From Phallusia fumigata (lineage: Eukaryota > Chordata > Ascidiacea > Phlebobranchia > Ascidiidae), in the NCBI GenBank assembly GCA_008931825.1, contig QXVZ01027529.1:1-20482 (forward strand): a DNA stretch of 20,482 nt, in the 5' to 3' direction. Both the position numbers and the translations under genes were made by a program. Each line of letters begins with the position of its first letter. The stretch's first letter is position 1. Below the pieces are notes generated by a model. It searched no databases. It was not told where the DNA came from and was given only the letters and a program-made list of their open reading frames with translations. This document shows positions 1 to 8,522 of this stretch, piece after piece.

Positions 1-1
1 T

Positions 2-397
2 ACTGCGTATAGACGCTATCACAACACATCAAACAAATTCTGTGCAGAACCCCTATTAATATTACAGGAACGCAAGTTTTTTCAGGGGGTGGAAACCCAT
101 CTTTCACACAGCACGCCAGGCATGCACGAGGCGTTACGCCGAATCATTGTCAGCCTTCCAAACTTTTTAATTCAGCAGCATTGCACAAATAGCGGTCAAG
201 ACACAGGATTTGTACAGGATATGTATGTTTGCGGTAACTGGTTCGTGCGATTGCAAGACTCTACTGGGTCACTCCGTGTTTTGAACATACAAACAAACCT
301 TGCTGTATGTGAAGATTTATATCAAACAAAATGCGAAAAGGAGGCAACACCTTTATCAAAAGGCAATGCAGTCAAACAGTATTGGATTTCATGTTGA
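2..397 (+). CDS. 3' end of an unrecognised protein-coding gene
   Basis: An open frame runs without a stop from base 2 to a TGA at 395-397, giving about 131 residues that end in QYWISC. It is the C-terminal part of a gene whose start lies left of the window. A splice-acceptor-like tract with AG at 84-85 means the last exon could begin at 86 instead, but the frame is also open before it. I do not recognise the family. Visible features are a helix-like stretch (HEALRRIIVSLPNFLIQQH) and then two short hydrophobic strand-like segments around VCGNWFVRLQ and SLRVLNIQ, followed by a helix. That order loosely recalls the C-terminal longin-like domain of CCZ1/MON1-type proteins, but this is a weak inference. 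The gene converges on RNF7. Confidence 0.6.
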   Translation, partial: TAYRRYHNTSNKFCAEPLLILQERKFFQGVETHLSHSTPGMHEALRRIIVSLPNFLIQQHCTNSGQDTGFVQDMYVCGNWFVRLQDSTGSLRVLNIQTNLAVCEDLYQTKCEKEATPLSKGNAVKQYWISC

Positions 398-402
398 ATA
401 AA
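397..402 (+). promoter_or_regulatory. AATAAA polyadenylation signal overlapping the stop codon
   Basis: A canonical AATAAA begins on the last base of the TGA stop codon (395-397) of the preceding + strand gene. If used, the 3' UTR would be only some tens of bases long. Confidence 0.55.
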
Positions 403-652
403 TGTGGACTATCTAATTCTAAATGGACTGTTGTAAAAATATAGTTGTTTTTTGTTGACTTTCAATCTGGAAAATTGTAACGTATAAATATGAGACTAAC
501 AAAAGTCTACTGTTCAGCAGATTGCAAACACATGCATTTGAAAACGATGCCAGTGATCTTTCTCTTTACAACCAACCAAGACAATATATTGAACTTGCAA
601 AATCATGCACAGTGTAGAGACAACAAAAAATGAGAAAAATAATAATAAAGCG
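398..652. other. Convergent intergenic stretch
   Basis: This is noncoding DNA between the end of the + strand gene and the RNF7 stop codon, and both 3' UTRs must lie here. No canonical AATAAA was seen on the minus strand for RNF7. An AATATA-type variant is possible near 585. Confidence 0.5.
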
Positions 653-1434
653 CTATTTTCCAGTCCCTTGTATGACCCACTCCTTCTGACACAAGGGGCA
701 TCGGTTATTCTGTTCCACCCACAGAGACATACAGCAATTGTGGAAGGAATGATTGCATTCCCCCCACACCACAACGCAGCCATCCTGTTTGTTGTCAGCC
801 TGACATCGAAGACATGCGTCTGTGATAGAAAGTCAAAATTTGAAACAATCACAATACTATGTTCACTAGTACACACCAGCCAATGTGGCCAAGTGGTTTC
901 CACGACCGCCTTGTGCTTATAAGGACGTGGGTTCTAATCCTGTCTTAGTCCCTGTTAAGTGGCATTGCTCCAACCCAGTAAAACCTGATTGGATGACCCA
1001 AAATGAAGATGTCAACTTAAAAGATTTGGCGTTTTGACTGCCAAAACTTTTTGCTGGAAATCACAAAATATCACATTTTTGGGGCCCTGTAGGTCATAGG
1101 TTATTTAATGGGTGAAGTGGGATCAAAAGTGAGGAACAGAAAAAAAATATGTAATGTACCCCCATATTTTGGGTTAGTGGTTCAGATCGAATGCAGTTTT
1201 ATGAACAAGAAACTTTAATCCAAACCAAAAGACAACTAAACAAACATAAATAAAATGAAACAAAAAACACAAAAATTGAAACCTACCCATTACTTGGACT
1301 CTACAAATAGCACAGGTATCACACTCGACATCCCAACTCCATACCGCAACCGCGTTCCATCTTTTCAAAGTAAATAGCTGATCAGGTTGTTTCGCAGGAG
1401 GGGCATCCCCTTTTTCTGACACTGATGTCGACAT
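653..1434 (-). CDS. RNF7: RING-box protein 2 (RBX2/SAG), two exons
   Basis: This is the RING subunit of cullin-RING ubiquitin ligases; it holds the cullin C terminus and recruits the E2. Exon 1 is 1287-1434 (ATG at 1434) and exon 2 is 653-819 (stop TAG at 653-655). The donor G|GTAGGT and acceptor TATCACAG| join in phase to give 104 residues; human RNF7 has 113. The cullin-binding N-terminal strand (FTLKRWNAVAVWSWDVECDT, 21-40) precedes a full RING-H2: C41-C44, C52-C55, C64, C71-H73, H76, C79, C90-C93. The segments VECDTCAICRVQVMDACLRC and WGECNHSFHNCCMSLWV match RBX2 rather than RBX1, which has WDIVVDNCAIC. The N-terminal tail is short and diverged. The 467-bp intron holds a tRNA-derived SINE. 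It is tail-to-tail with the gene on its left and in tandem with B3GLCT. Confidence 0.95.
865..1010 (+). mobile_element. tRNA-derived SINE, copy 1 (intron of RNF7)
   Basis: An A box (tggccaagtgg, 886-896) and a B box (ggttctaatcc, 930-940) lie 44 bp apart. Between them is an anticodon-stem-like CCTTGTGCTTATAAGG. The same arrangement and spacing occurs near 4693-4747, so this is a dispersed SINE head and not a functional tRNA. The acceptor stem does not close. The outer ends are approximate. Confidence 0.7.
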
Positions 1435-1920
1435 TGCAGTAGAAGTTTTAATCAGTTCACAGCTTAAACATGGGGAAAAGTGGATGACAAGTCAGGTAAT
1501 AGTTTTTCGAGGAAATGACATTTTAACAACATGACAATTTTTAAATTATACCAAAAATGGACTAAAGTACACATTGACAAAGTGATAAATATTTGCGGGT
1601 GTTATTGCAAAAATGTTTTTGATTTTAGCTAGTAAAATACATGTATTTAGATGTACATGGTCAAGCGCAGCACCGAAATATTAAGTCAGCTTAATGGCTG
1701 GCATCATTTATTACACATACAAAAAATACCATAAATCTCACTCAGTTTTTCAACAATATTTGGCAGCAATAAGGCGCAACAACACACTTTTTAAGTTATC
1801 ACAACACTATACAAAATGTTTGAACTGTTTGGTCAACTGCTTCAAAAAAGTTTTTGTTTTTTACTAATAAAAAATCTCATGGCACGGAAATAGATGAAAA
1901 TCAACAAATACTAGAAACAT
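1435..1920. other. Intergenic: RNF7 upstream and B3GLCT 3' UTR
   Basis: Noncoding AT-rich DNA. The left part should hold the RNF7 promoter. The right part (about 1690-1920) is the likely B3GLCT 3' UTR, bounded by a polyadenylation signal. No other gene was seen. Confidence 0.6.
1707..1712 (-). promoter_or_regulatory. Polyadenylation signal for B3GLCT
   Basis: TTTATT on the + strand reads AATAAA on the minus strand, 209 bases past the B3GLCT stop codon. It is the best canonical signal in this interval. Confidence 0.55.
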
Positions 1921-3405
1921 TTATAATTCATCCTTTATTTGATTTTCAGTAGGTGTCGGTGGAATTGGTATAACCTCCGGCTCTGGGGCATCTGTAGGCT
2001 TGAAATTAGGAGAATCAAACGCGACTTTATCATCGTTAGCAAACCACTGTGCATAGACCTTATATGGATCAACCTCCCAATGTTTATGAAAGCTGACTGG
2101 TTCTTGGTTGCCGAGATACTTATCTGCATAATCATCCGGTCGTGCTTGATGGAACAAAGGGGAATGGGTAACGGGGACACCGACGAGAAAGGAGAAGCAT
2201 TGGCCAAGGAACATATCGTCGGGGGTATCAATGGAGGGACATCTGCACCCCTCTTTTTTCCAAGCTTTGACAGCCGCGCGGCTCATAACCATGCTCCCAC
2301 CTCCAGTAATGTATCCGTAACCACGTCCCGATAACAAGCCAAAACCATATCGTTCACCGAGTACAAGAATTCGATTAGGATCATAACAATTAAGAAGCTT
2401 TACCATCCTTGAAATGCCAATAATCGAATCATCATCAGATATTATAAGCCAGTCATACTGAGGCAATTCCAGTGCATCCAAAATTATTTTCTCCATTTTT
2501 CCGCAATGTCCACTGACAGTATTCGGAACGCCACAATCAATTGTTGGTATAGTGGGGTCGGTCACATTACTGTAATACCGAATATTCTTGACATACTTTC
2601 CCCAAGTTTTTTGCACAACAGGAACTCGGTTACCATGAAACATTAAAGTCGTTTTAACACTAACTAGAATATTATCTAAAGTAATCTTGTTGCCACATTC
2701 CGGTAACTGCTTATTAAACTTTGTAATGCAACTTTTTTGGCTTTCACCGCCACCACAAAGCTCCTTAACACATGTGACTTTTAGATCATGGTGCTTGCTA
2801 AGAAACATAGCGATTTCATGTTTGATGTCAATTTGGAAATCCGATTTAAATGACTTGGCATCCCAGTTCAGACCAACTTTCTGTAAAAGAGCGGTACTCC
2901 ATATCCAACCAGCATCGAAATCGGGGAACTTAAACTTGGCTATGTTGGTGTTGATAAATGCAAAGTGGTGAATAATGGTAGGACTATTGTCATGTAAACA
3001 TCGGCACAACAACTTAAATGCAGCTGGATCGTGTTCAGTTAGGAGCGACGTCGTCAACTTTTTTACATCCACCATGGTAGTTTCTTCAATAAACATAAAC
3101 CATTTGAAATTATCAGCATATTTTCTTGCAATATCAGGTAAAATTGGTAATACAGTCCATGCTGATTCAACTGGATATTCCTTGTGCATCAGAATCACCT
3201 TTGCATCGAGATTGTCAGCCTTAATTTGCAAGTCTAGATCTGCTTTAGTGGCTGCTGCAAGCTTTTGGTGATACTCATTACCTTGGTCACGAATAATTAT
3301 AAGTACAGATGAACCAGCAGTGGCTCCGTGAGCAAAACTGCACAGTGATATTATATATAAACTGACTATCAAACACAGTAGACAAGATGCTGTGTGCAAA
3401 TGCAT
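1921..3405 (-). CDS. B3GLCT: Beta-1,3-glucosyltransferase, ER-resident, single exon
   Basis: The family enzyme adds beta-1,3-linked glucose to O-fucose on thrombospondin type 1 repeats in the ER, the step after POFUT2. The intact frame is 494 residues (human about 498). It starts with a signal peptide or anchor (hydrophobic 8-24) and ends in KDEL, the ER retrieval signal; the human protein ends in REEL. The N-terminal half (31-215) is the non-catalytic GT-like region. The C-terminal GT31/fringe-like domain starts near FHGNRVPVVQKTW (256-268). It carries the metal-binding DDD (324-326) within LIISDDDS, then GYITGGGSMVMS (364-375), DTPDDMFLG (393-401) and SFHKHW (438-443). A glycosylation sequon NVT is at 280-282. 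All expected motifs are present. The gene has no introns here, and an acceptor-like site lies 20 nt before the ATG. Confidence 0.96.
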   Translation of the reverse strand: MHLHTASCLLCLIVSLYIISLCSFAHGATAGSSVLIIIRDQGNEYHQKLAAATKADLDLQIKADNLDAKVILMHKEYPVESAWTVLPILPDIARKYADNFKWFMFIEETTMVDVKKLTTSLLTEHDPAAFKLLCRCLHDNSPTIIHHFAFINTNIAKFKFPDFDAGWIWSTALLQKVGLNWDAKSFKSDFQIDIKHEIAMFLSKHHDLKVTCVKELCGGGESQKSCITKFNKQLPECGNKITLDNILVSVKTTLMFHGNRVPVVQKTWGKYVKNIRYYSNVTDPTIPTIDCGVPNTVSGHCGKMEKIILDALELPQYDWLIISDDDSIIGISRMVKLLNCYDPNRILVLGERYGFGLLSGRGYGYITGGGSMVMSRAAVKAWKKEGCRCPSIDTPDDMFLGQCFSFLVGVPVTHSPLFHQARPDDYADKYLGNQEPVSFHKHWEVDPYKVYAQWFANDDKVAFDSPNFKPTDAPEPEVIPIPPTPTENQIKDEL

Positions 3406-3440
3406 TGTCTATGCACTAACACTGGCTGAAAAGTAAAATG
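3406..3440 (-). promoter_or_regulatory. Possible trans-splice or 5' UTR intron acceptor of B3GLCT
   Basis: Read on the minus strand, a pyrimidine-rich tract ending tttacttttcag (AG at 3426-3427) leaves exactly 20 nt before the B3GLCT ATG. It could accept a spliced leader or end a 5' UTR intron. The sequence alone cannot say which. Confidence 0.45.
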
Positions 3441-4504
3441 CACAATAAGTCTTTTTTGAAATAGTAACATAAAAATTTAAAGACAAAACTTGTATAACCT
3501 TAAAGTCCACCAAAAAGGATTAAACTTTTGTTTCTATGTTGATGTGTAACTTTAAGTTAAATAAAAACACACATATATTAAATAATATAGGGTAGAACGA
3601 GATCTTTTCAGCAATGGATGATCTGGTCAATTATCAAAACATATTCAAATAATTTGTTCTTGCAAGGCAACGTGTCCAAATCTTGTTGCAGCTATTTTCA
3701 GAAACCCACAGGCAAAACACCTGTGTCCGTCAGACCGTAACAAACCCCAGCGTTTTTTGGAAGAGACACGTATTGATTTTAACTGTTTTACTGATTACTT
3801 TTAAAATACTTTAATACTTTCTGTTTAAATGAGGTCCTAACGTATGGTCTAGTCTCTAGTGTAAAGCATAAGAATACTGGATAAAGCCCTTTTAAAGGCA
3901 CGGTTATACGTCTGAACTCAACATAATTTTATGCATATTTACACTGGACTGATATAATAAAAGTATCAAAAGAACAAGAATAACTGACAGTTACGTCCTT
4001 TCTTACCCCACGGCACCAGCGTTTTTTTACGTGTTAGTGCTATTCGGGTCTGGGGTTGTGTTTAGTAAAAATATTAAGTTTCATTGGAATACCACAAGTG
4101 CCGAGCTGAGTACGACAGGTCCCGCGTGGCCGGCAGGTTTAGATTTGTGAGAAACAGACTGAGCGGCTCAATTGTTTTAAACTGCACCCGCAAACGATTA
4201 GTCGTAGCGTCAAGTCGTACCTTGATAACTTAGTTACTACTGTAATTATGTACAAGTGGTCTTTTTTTCTAGAGCATAACGACGGTCGACGGGTGTTTTC
4301 ATTAAACTTGACTGCTTTCATATTATTCAGACCAAGTTCAAGGCCCCTAACATCTTTCTGTGGGCCCCCTGTCAGAAACCACTAACCCATGGGGTTCAAA
4401 CTGCACAACTTGGGTAGCCCAGCCTTCGGTTTTGTTTTTCTGAAAAAGCAATTCAGTTCTCGCAAAGTAATCAAGACATGTATTTACACATATTAATACA
4501 GCCT

Positions 4505-4883
4505 TAACGCATTCAGGCGTTGCTCCACCAAAGGTTGTGCAGCACAGTGACGATTTTGCAAGTGTTTTTAGAAAGTTTTAATTTAAAAAATATGGCTTTA
4601 AACCAGCATGTTTTACTCTGATTGCGCACCGATTTTTGCAACGTCTTGTTGATGTGTAAATACCCTGTTAGCCCTTTAATCTACCACTCAGAACGCCGAG
4701 TGGTTAGCGCGACTGCCTTGTGCTCGCAAGGTTGTGGGTTCTAATCCCACATCAGTCTCTTGTGTTGTCCTGAGCAATCCAAATCGTAAAGGTAAAATAC
4801 AAAAATTATTTAACGGAACTGCAATGATGCAGGTAACTCGACGGTGAACTTATTACGAGAATAACGCATTCAGGGGTTGTTCC
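4505..4883. repeat. 22-bp direct repeat pair flanking a SINE
   Basis: The segment 4505-4526 (taacgcattcaggc...) recurs at 4862-4883 with 20 of 22 bases identical. The copies sit 357 bp apart on either side of SINE copy 2. They may be old terminal or target-site repeats, or two fragments of one repeat family. Confidence 0.5.
4684..4800 (+). mobile_element. tRNA-derived SINE, copy 2
   Basis: The A box (acgccgagtgg, 4693-4703) and B box (ggttctaatcc, 4737-4747) lie 44 bp apart, the same spacing as copy 1. The shared inner text is GCCTTGTGCTCGCAAGG, followed by GTGGGTTCTAATCC. It resembles a serine-type tRNA but has no closing acceptor stem, so a SINE is preferred. The right end is approximate. 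Confidence 0.7.
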
Positions 4884-5164
4884 CCCTTTATCGATTTGCC
4901 CCATTTAGTCTTTGCTCAAATCTAGAAAAAATTCTTGTACCTGAATACTTTTGATGGTGAATTCTCACATTCTACAAAATTTTCACTAGAAATTCTGACC
5001 TCAAAAATGTAACTCAAACTTGTATGCAAAAAATATTTTTGGTAATAAAGAAACATGATTGCGCAAGACACAATAAAAAATCAGTTTGGACAATAAATTT
5101 GTAACAATTCAGCAAAAGAGTTGGACCAAATGTTTCCATTAAAACAATGGCACATAAATTATTT

Positions 5165-8100
5165 TTACATTTTTTCGAACGTTATTTGGTGTCCACAGTC
5201 AATGCAAGTTTTTGTATAAGTATCTTCATCGGTGTCTGACTGCTTTTCAGGGCCGTACACATGCGTATGAACTTTTGTTTTTACTTCAAAAAGAGTGCTT
5301 CGAACCTAAAAAGAAACATGCAAAAAACTTTGAAATTTTTTAGCTTTGTGTCTTGTATAGTAAAACTTGAAAAAAAAAACAATTAATTTATTGACGCTAA
5401 ATTTAAACTGCATTAGTTCAATTTCACACTTAAAAAACTGACATTTTTTGTGAAACTAAAACCAGGTTTGGTTGACAACACCTAGAGTTGCACAATACAG
5501 AAAAATTAGGTTATTGTATAACAGTTTTAAGTATTTTTCCCTCATCACCCATTTTTGTTTAGACCAAATTTCCCCACAATTTACCAAAATCTAGTTTATT
5601 TTCCTTTCTGCTAGTTTTCCATACTTAATTTAAACCAGTGATATTTTCATCTAATTACCCACCCCCTTCCCTGTCACTTTCCCTCATGTAAATACCACAA
5701 GGTTTGGAACCATTGTTCTGGAATATTGCATCATACAACAAAACTTATTTTTTCACAATGCAAGCATACGGCCTAATAACAAGTACAACCGAGTTGGGGG
5801 TGGTAATGTCCCCTGAGGAAAAATGAAACAGTTGTATTACCTCTTGTCTCAGCTTTTTCATGTTCTTATTGAACTTTTTCTTTTTTGCGATCTCTCGTTT
5901 TTGTTCCCTCGATTCCCGTTCCTCCTCAAGAGCCTCCGGGGTTTTCCAAACTTCTAAAGCGCGCTCTTCAATCTGTCATGTTAGGCAAAATTTAGGTGTA
6001 AACAATATTTGCTGCAGAATAGTGAAAATAGGTTAATTGGGGACATTCAATGACAATGTCGAGTAGTTTGTCAACTAGCGGTCTGACACCTGATAAAATT
6101 ACACAACATACGACTGTTGGTTAGCGTCATTATATATACTTTTGTTATCGCTAACACTATTGGTGAATATAGCACATGAGATGTGCAAAATGAGACTTTC
6201 TCCTGCAATGTTTAATGAACGAAACAATTTTGTGTCGCTCGCCTCGCACATATTTGGTGTAAACAAGTCTTCAGAAAATTCTCATGACTGCGCAAGCAAC
6301 ATATGTTTTCAAAGCAAGAATATATCAGCAAGCCCAGGAAATTTCTGGAGTGGCAGAATATACTTTTTATAATGCCTGCCACCCTAGAAATTTCTAGTGG
6401 GGTGGCCGACACCTCTGCCACCCCGGGAATTGACGCTTATAGCTATGATTACTTACTTGAAGACGGAGGTAAAGTTTCATGTCGCCCCATCTTCGATTGT
6501 GGGGGTTCTTTCGCACGACGTACTTTAAGATTGGTTCACGTTTCGTGATGTCAACTTCGCTGAGGAGGTATGTTTCCTGCGATGACAGATACAAATGTTT
6601 GTAAGTGTTGGTTTGCATTTAAATAAGGACATGAGATTCTGAGACAACATGTGGGTAGTAACTAGGGATGAGCCCAACTCAGTCAGAACCTGAGTACTCG
6701 GCACCGAGCAGCGCAATTTTAGATGCTTGGCGCTCGTCCGAGCAATCGCATTAGCTAAGCATTAGACAAAAAATTCACATTTATTCTAAACTAAATTACT
6801 GCGAAACCTCACAACGAATTGATTACTTGCTTATTGCACAATAATGTAATGGGCGAGTGACAAACGGGTTTGTTATCACAATAGAACGCGTGTTCCTTTA
6901 TTTTGGCCCTGGTGGCTTGATAAAGTAAAAAACTGCAGTGTAAATAGGAACGTTTGTGACATCACAATACACCGAGCGTGCTCAACCGAGCACCAAGCGT
7001 TAACGTAAGATGCTCGGTGCTCAACCAAACAGAACACTTGCAGTTTTGGCCCATCCCTAGTAATAACAAGGTAGCAGTTGGGTAATTAGCTGAAAATAGC
7101 CTTGTTTTGTATTGAGTATGGCAGAACTAAAAAATAGATCAATTTGATGGTAGGAAAAATTTTTAATTCTTTACTGATCATCCAATAATTACAGGATTTT
7201 GTTTAGAGAGAGAAAAAATACTCACACGGGCCTCGGTTTTTGTGATAACAGAATGTTTCTCTTCAGGGTCTCGGCATCGGTCGCACACTTGGTGGTCATA
7301 AGTTGTCAGCAGGTACGAATCTTGGAAGGGTTTGTCACAATCGAGACAGATAGTGTCATCCCCGGCAATAACCGGAGCTGGTTCTTCGACGCGATTTAAC
7401 TTCCGAGGTTTTACATCCGGGTTTTCTTCAATCAAAAATCCAGCTCCTGTGTCAATCACTCTACGAAGAAAAGAATTTTTAATAGGAGGGAACATTGTAG
7501 ACGCTGTGTAAGCCTAAGTTGTGTTGCAAATTAATCTGCATGCTTTTTTAGTTGTGTTATTACGGTTTTGGTGAATCATTTGTTCTTCGATTAAGCACTG
7601 ATGATGACATCGACGATGTTGAAGCGATTGCAATAAAATCTATTAAATGTTTTTTCTTTGATTTTTTCACTTTTATCAGTTAAACTAATTTTATTATGTC
7701 GGAGAAATGCCGCCTAAGTTTTCTGTTTCACAAAAAAAGAAGACTTAAGTTGATTGGAACTTTGCCAACACAACGGAGCAGCAATGAGGCAAGTATCTGA
7801 CAGAGGCCTTATTTTAAGCATAACGCATTGGGCGCTGTTTTGCCTACTGAGGATAAATACAAAACCAACAACCAATTTGGGTATTCTTTCATTCGCTGAG
7901 GACAAAAACGAGCCCTTTTTATGCTACGAACTTACAACTGCTTAACAAACTCACCTGCTACATCCTGTTGTGGTTTTCGTTCCCAGAAGTTGTTGTTGAG
8001 AAAGTCGAGACTGGCGAAGAAGCAAAGCTTTCTGACGATTTCGCTCAATTCTAGCTTTCTGTGCCGCAGTTAATTCCTTCTTTGGTTTTTCAACATTTTC

Positions 8101-8190
8101 ATCATTTGCTGCTTTTGTATTAATTTCAGCATCTGGACTCTTACGTTGTTCTGAATGTTCAGTTGATGGGGTTTCACATATTTCAGACAT
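5165..8190 (-). CDS. XPA: DNA damage recognition protein XPA, five coding exons
   Basis: This is the nucleotide excision repair scaffold that binds junction DNA, RPA, TFIIH and ERCC1-XPF in the nucleus. Coding exons are 7955-8190, 7226-7460, 6457-6576, 5841-5972 and 5165-5305. All have GT/AG borders and compatible phases, giving 287 residues (human 273). The basic NLS region RNRQKALLLRQSRL is at 49-62. DTGAGF (82-87) corresponds to the ERCC1-binding TGGGF. The C4 zinc finger is C117-x2-C120-x17-C138-x2-C141, as in human. The DNA-binding core contains ITKTEAR, TKREPILKYVVRKNP and WGDMKLYLRLQ. The long basic helix is in exon 4, and the C-terminal TFIIH-binding CIDCGHQITFEKM is at the end. The exon 2 acceptor at 7461-7462 was chosen because it alone restores the frame; the ATG-like triplet further upstream at 7493-7495 is intronic. 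Introns 2 and 3 hold a MITE and an inverted-repeat cluster. Confidence 0.97.
6335..6433. repeat. Inverted-repeat cluster in XPA intron 3
   Basis: Arm 1 (6335-6356) and arm 2 (6376-6397) are inverted copies matching at about 18 of 22 positions, separated by 19 bp. Each is itself near-palindromic around gaaatttc. A third unit in the arm 2 orientation, ctgccaccccgggaatt, follows near 6415-6431. It could fold into a hairpin and may be a fragment of a palindromic element. Confidence 0.6.
6663..7059. mobile_element. hAT-type MITE in XPA intron 2
   Basis: This is a 397-bp non-autonomous element. Its terminal inverted repeats start TAGGGATGAGCCCAA at the left and, read inward from the right, TAGGGATGGGCCAAA; 13 of the first 15 bases match. 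It is flanked by an 8-bp target-site duplication, gtagtaac (6655-6662) and gtaataac (7060-7067), with one mismatch. Subterminal regions are rich in repeated gctcggtgctc-like motifs in both orientations. It has no coding capacity. The 8-bp duplication and TAGGG termini point to the hAT superfamily. Confidence 0.85.
7590..7650 (+). repeat. CTGATGATGAC-type dispersed repeat, copy 1 (XPA intron 1)
   Basis: The text cactgatgatgacatcgacg followed by atgttgaagcgattg resembles a second stretch near 20020-20065 (cctgatgatgacagcagcg, then tttgtcaaacg). The shared order is CTGATGATGACA, a spacer, then a GTyrAAryG-like block. It is probably a fragment of an interspersed repeat. Confidence 0.4.
7700..7830 (+). 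repeat. Dispersed repeat family, copy 1 (XPA intron 1)
   Basis: The segment aatgccgcctaagttttctg (7706-7725) matches 15884-15903 at 18 of 20 bases. Shorter matching blocks follow in the same order: agaag, gattggaac/t, and a ggcaagtatctgacag-like block. These are two diverged copies of one interspersed repeat. Confidence 0.5.
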
Positions 8191-8522
8191 TTCGTTTTAC
8201 CACGTCATTTTTGAAAAAGATGTTTACGCAAATTTGGTTGGTTATGGAAATATCTGAAACAATATGGCAGCAGTTACAATTTAGGTATTTGTGACAATCG
8301 TGGCATAAATGGGTTTCTGTTTAAAAAAGAAATAAAAAAAAACACATGCACGAAACAGCTTTTACAAACGTCCAGTGATCTAAACAACAATGTCACTGTC
8401 GTATGCCAATTTTTCAGTATAACTGTGGTTTGATTTCAATTAAAGATAAATTTGCACTGTTGAAAAGCCAGCAGCAAAATTTGGAACTTGGCTCAACGAG
8501 CATAAATTTATGAAAAAAACAA
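8191..8522. other. Intergenic: XPA upstream and MED17 3' end
   Basis: These 332 bp separate the MED17 stop from the XPA start, both on the minus strand. On that strand an acceptor-like catattgtttcag (AG at 8254-8255) lies 63 nt before the XPA ATG. An ATGACGTGG motif (TGACGTGG at 8200-8207) sits close to the XPA start and resembles ATF-type sites. No canonical AATAAA for MED17 was seen. Confidence 0.45.

Larger units (their letters stand above)
3441..5164. other. Intergenic region between B3GLCT and XPA
   Basis: About 1.7 kb without a recognised gene. It holds a tRNA-derived SINE (about 4684-4800), a pair of 22-bp direct repeats (4505-4526 and 4862-4883), and a more GC-rich island near 4100-4220 of unknown origin. 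The segment 4340-4400, with GGGCCCCC-like text, may be a decayed transposon end but has no clear boundaries. The XPA 3' UTR should occupy the right end; no canonical minus-strand AATAAA was seen there. Confidence 0.5.

Noticed and set aside
514-903. A 129-codon minus-strand open frame over RNF7 exon 2
   Set aside because: The RBX2 sequence is read in a different frame of the same strand between 653 and 819. The longer frame has no recognisable protein and crosses the splice acceptor.
605-922. A 105-codon + strand open frame
   Set aside because: It lies antisense to RNF7 exon 2 and runs into the SINE, so it is a shadow of conserved coding sequence.
4139-4321. A 60-codon minus-strand frame in the B3GLCT-XPA intergenic region
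   Set aside because: Short, no recognised motif, no matching exon borders. It is a chance frame.
4320-4440. A decayed transposon end suggested by gggccccctgtcag and caaactgc-like text
   Set aside because: No paired inverted terminus or target-site duplication could be found.
4684-4756. Functional tRNA gene (serine-like)
   Set aside because: A and B boxes and an anticodon-like stem are present, but no 7-bp acceptor stem closes and the same text recurs at 886-940, so it is a SINE head.
7480-7505. Use of the 7493-7495 ATG as the start of XPA exon 2 or of a separate gene
   Set aside because: The acceptor at 7461-7462 joins exon 1 in phase, and the residues from 7463 to 7495 do not match XPA.
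7595-7680. C/D box snoRNA suggested by a TGATGATGA C-box-like motif in an XPA intron
   Set aside because: No CTGA D box lies at a suitable distance and no terminal stem is visible. The same motif at 20027 also lacks one.
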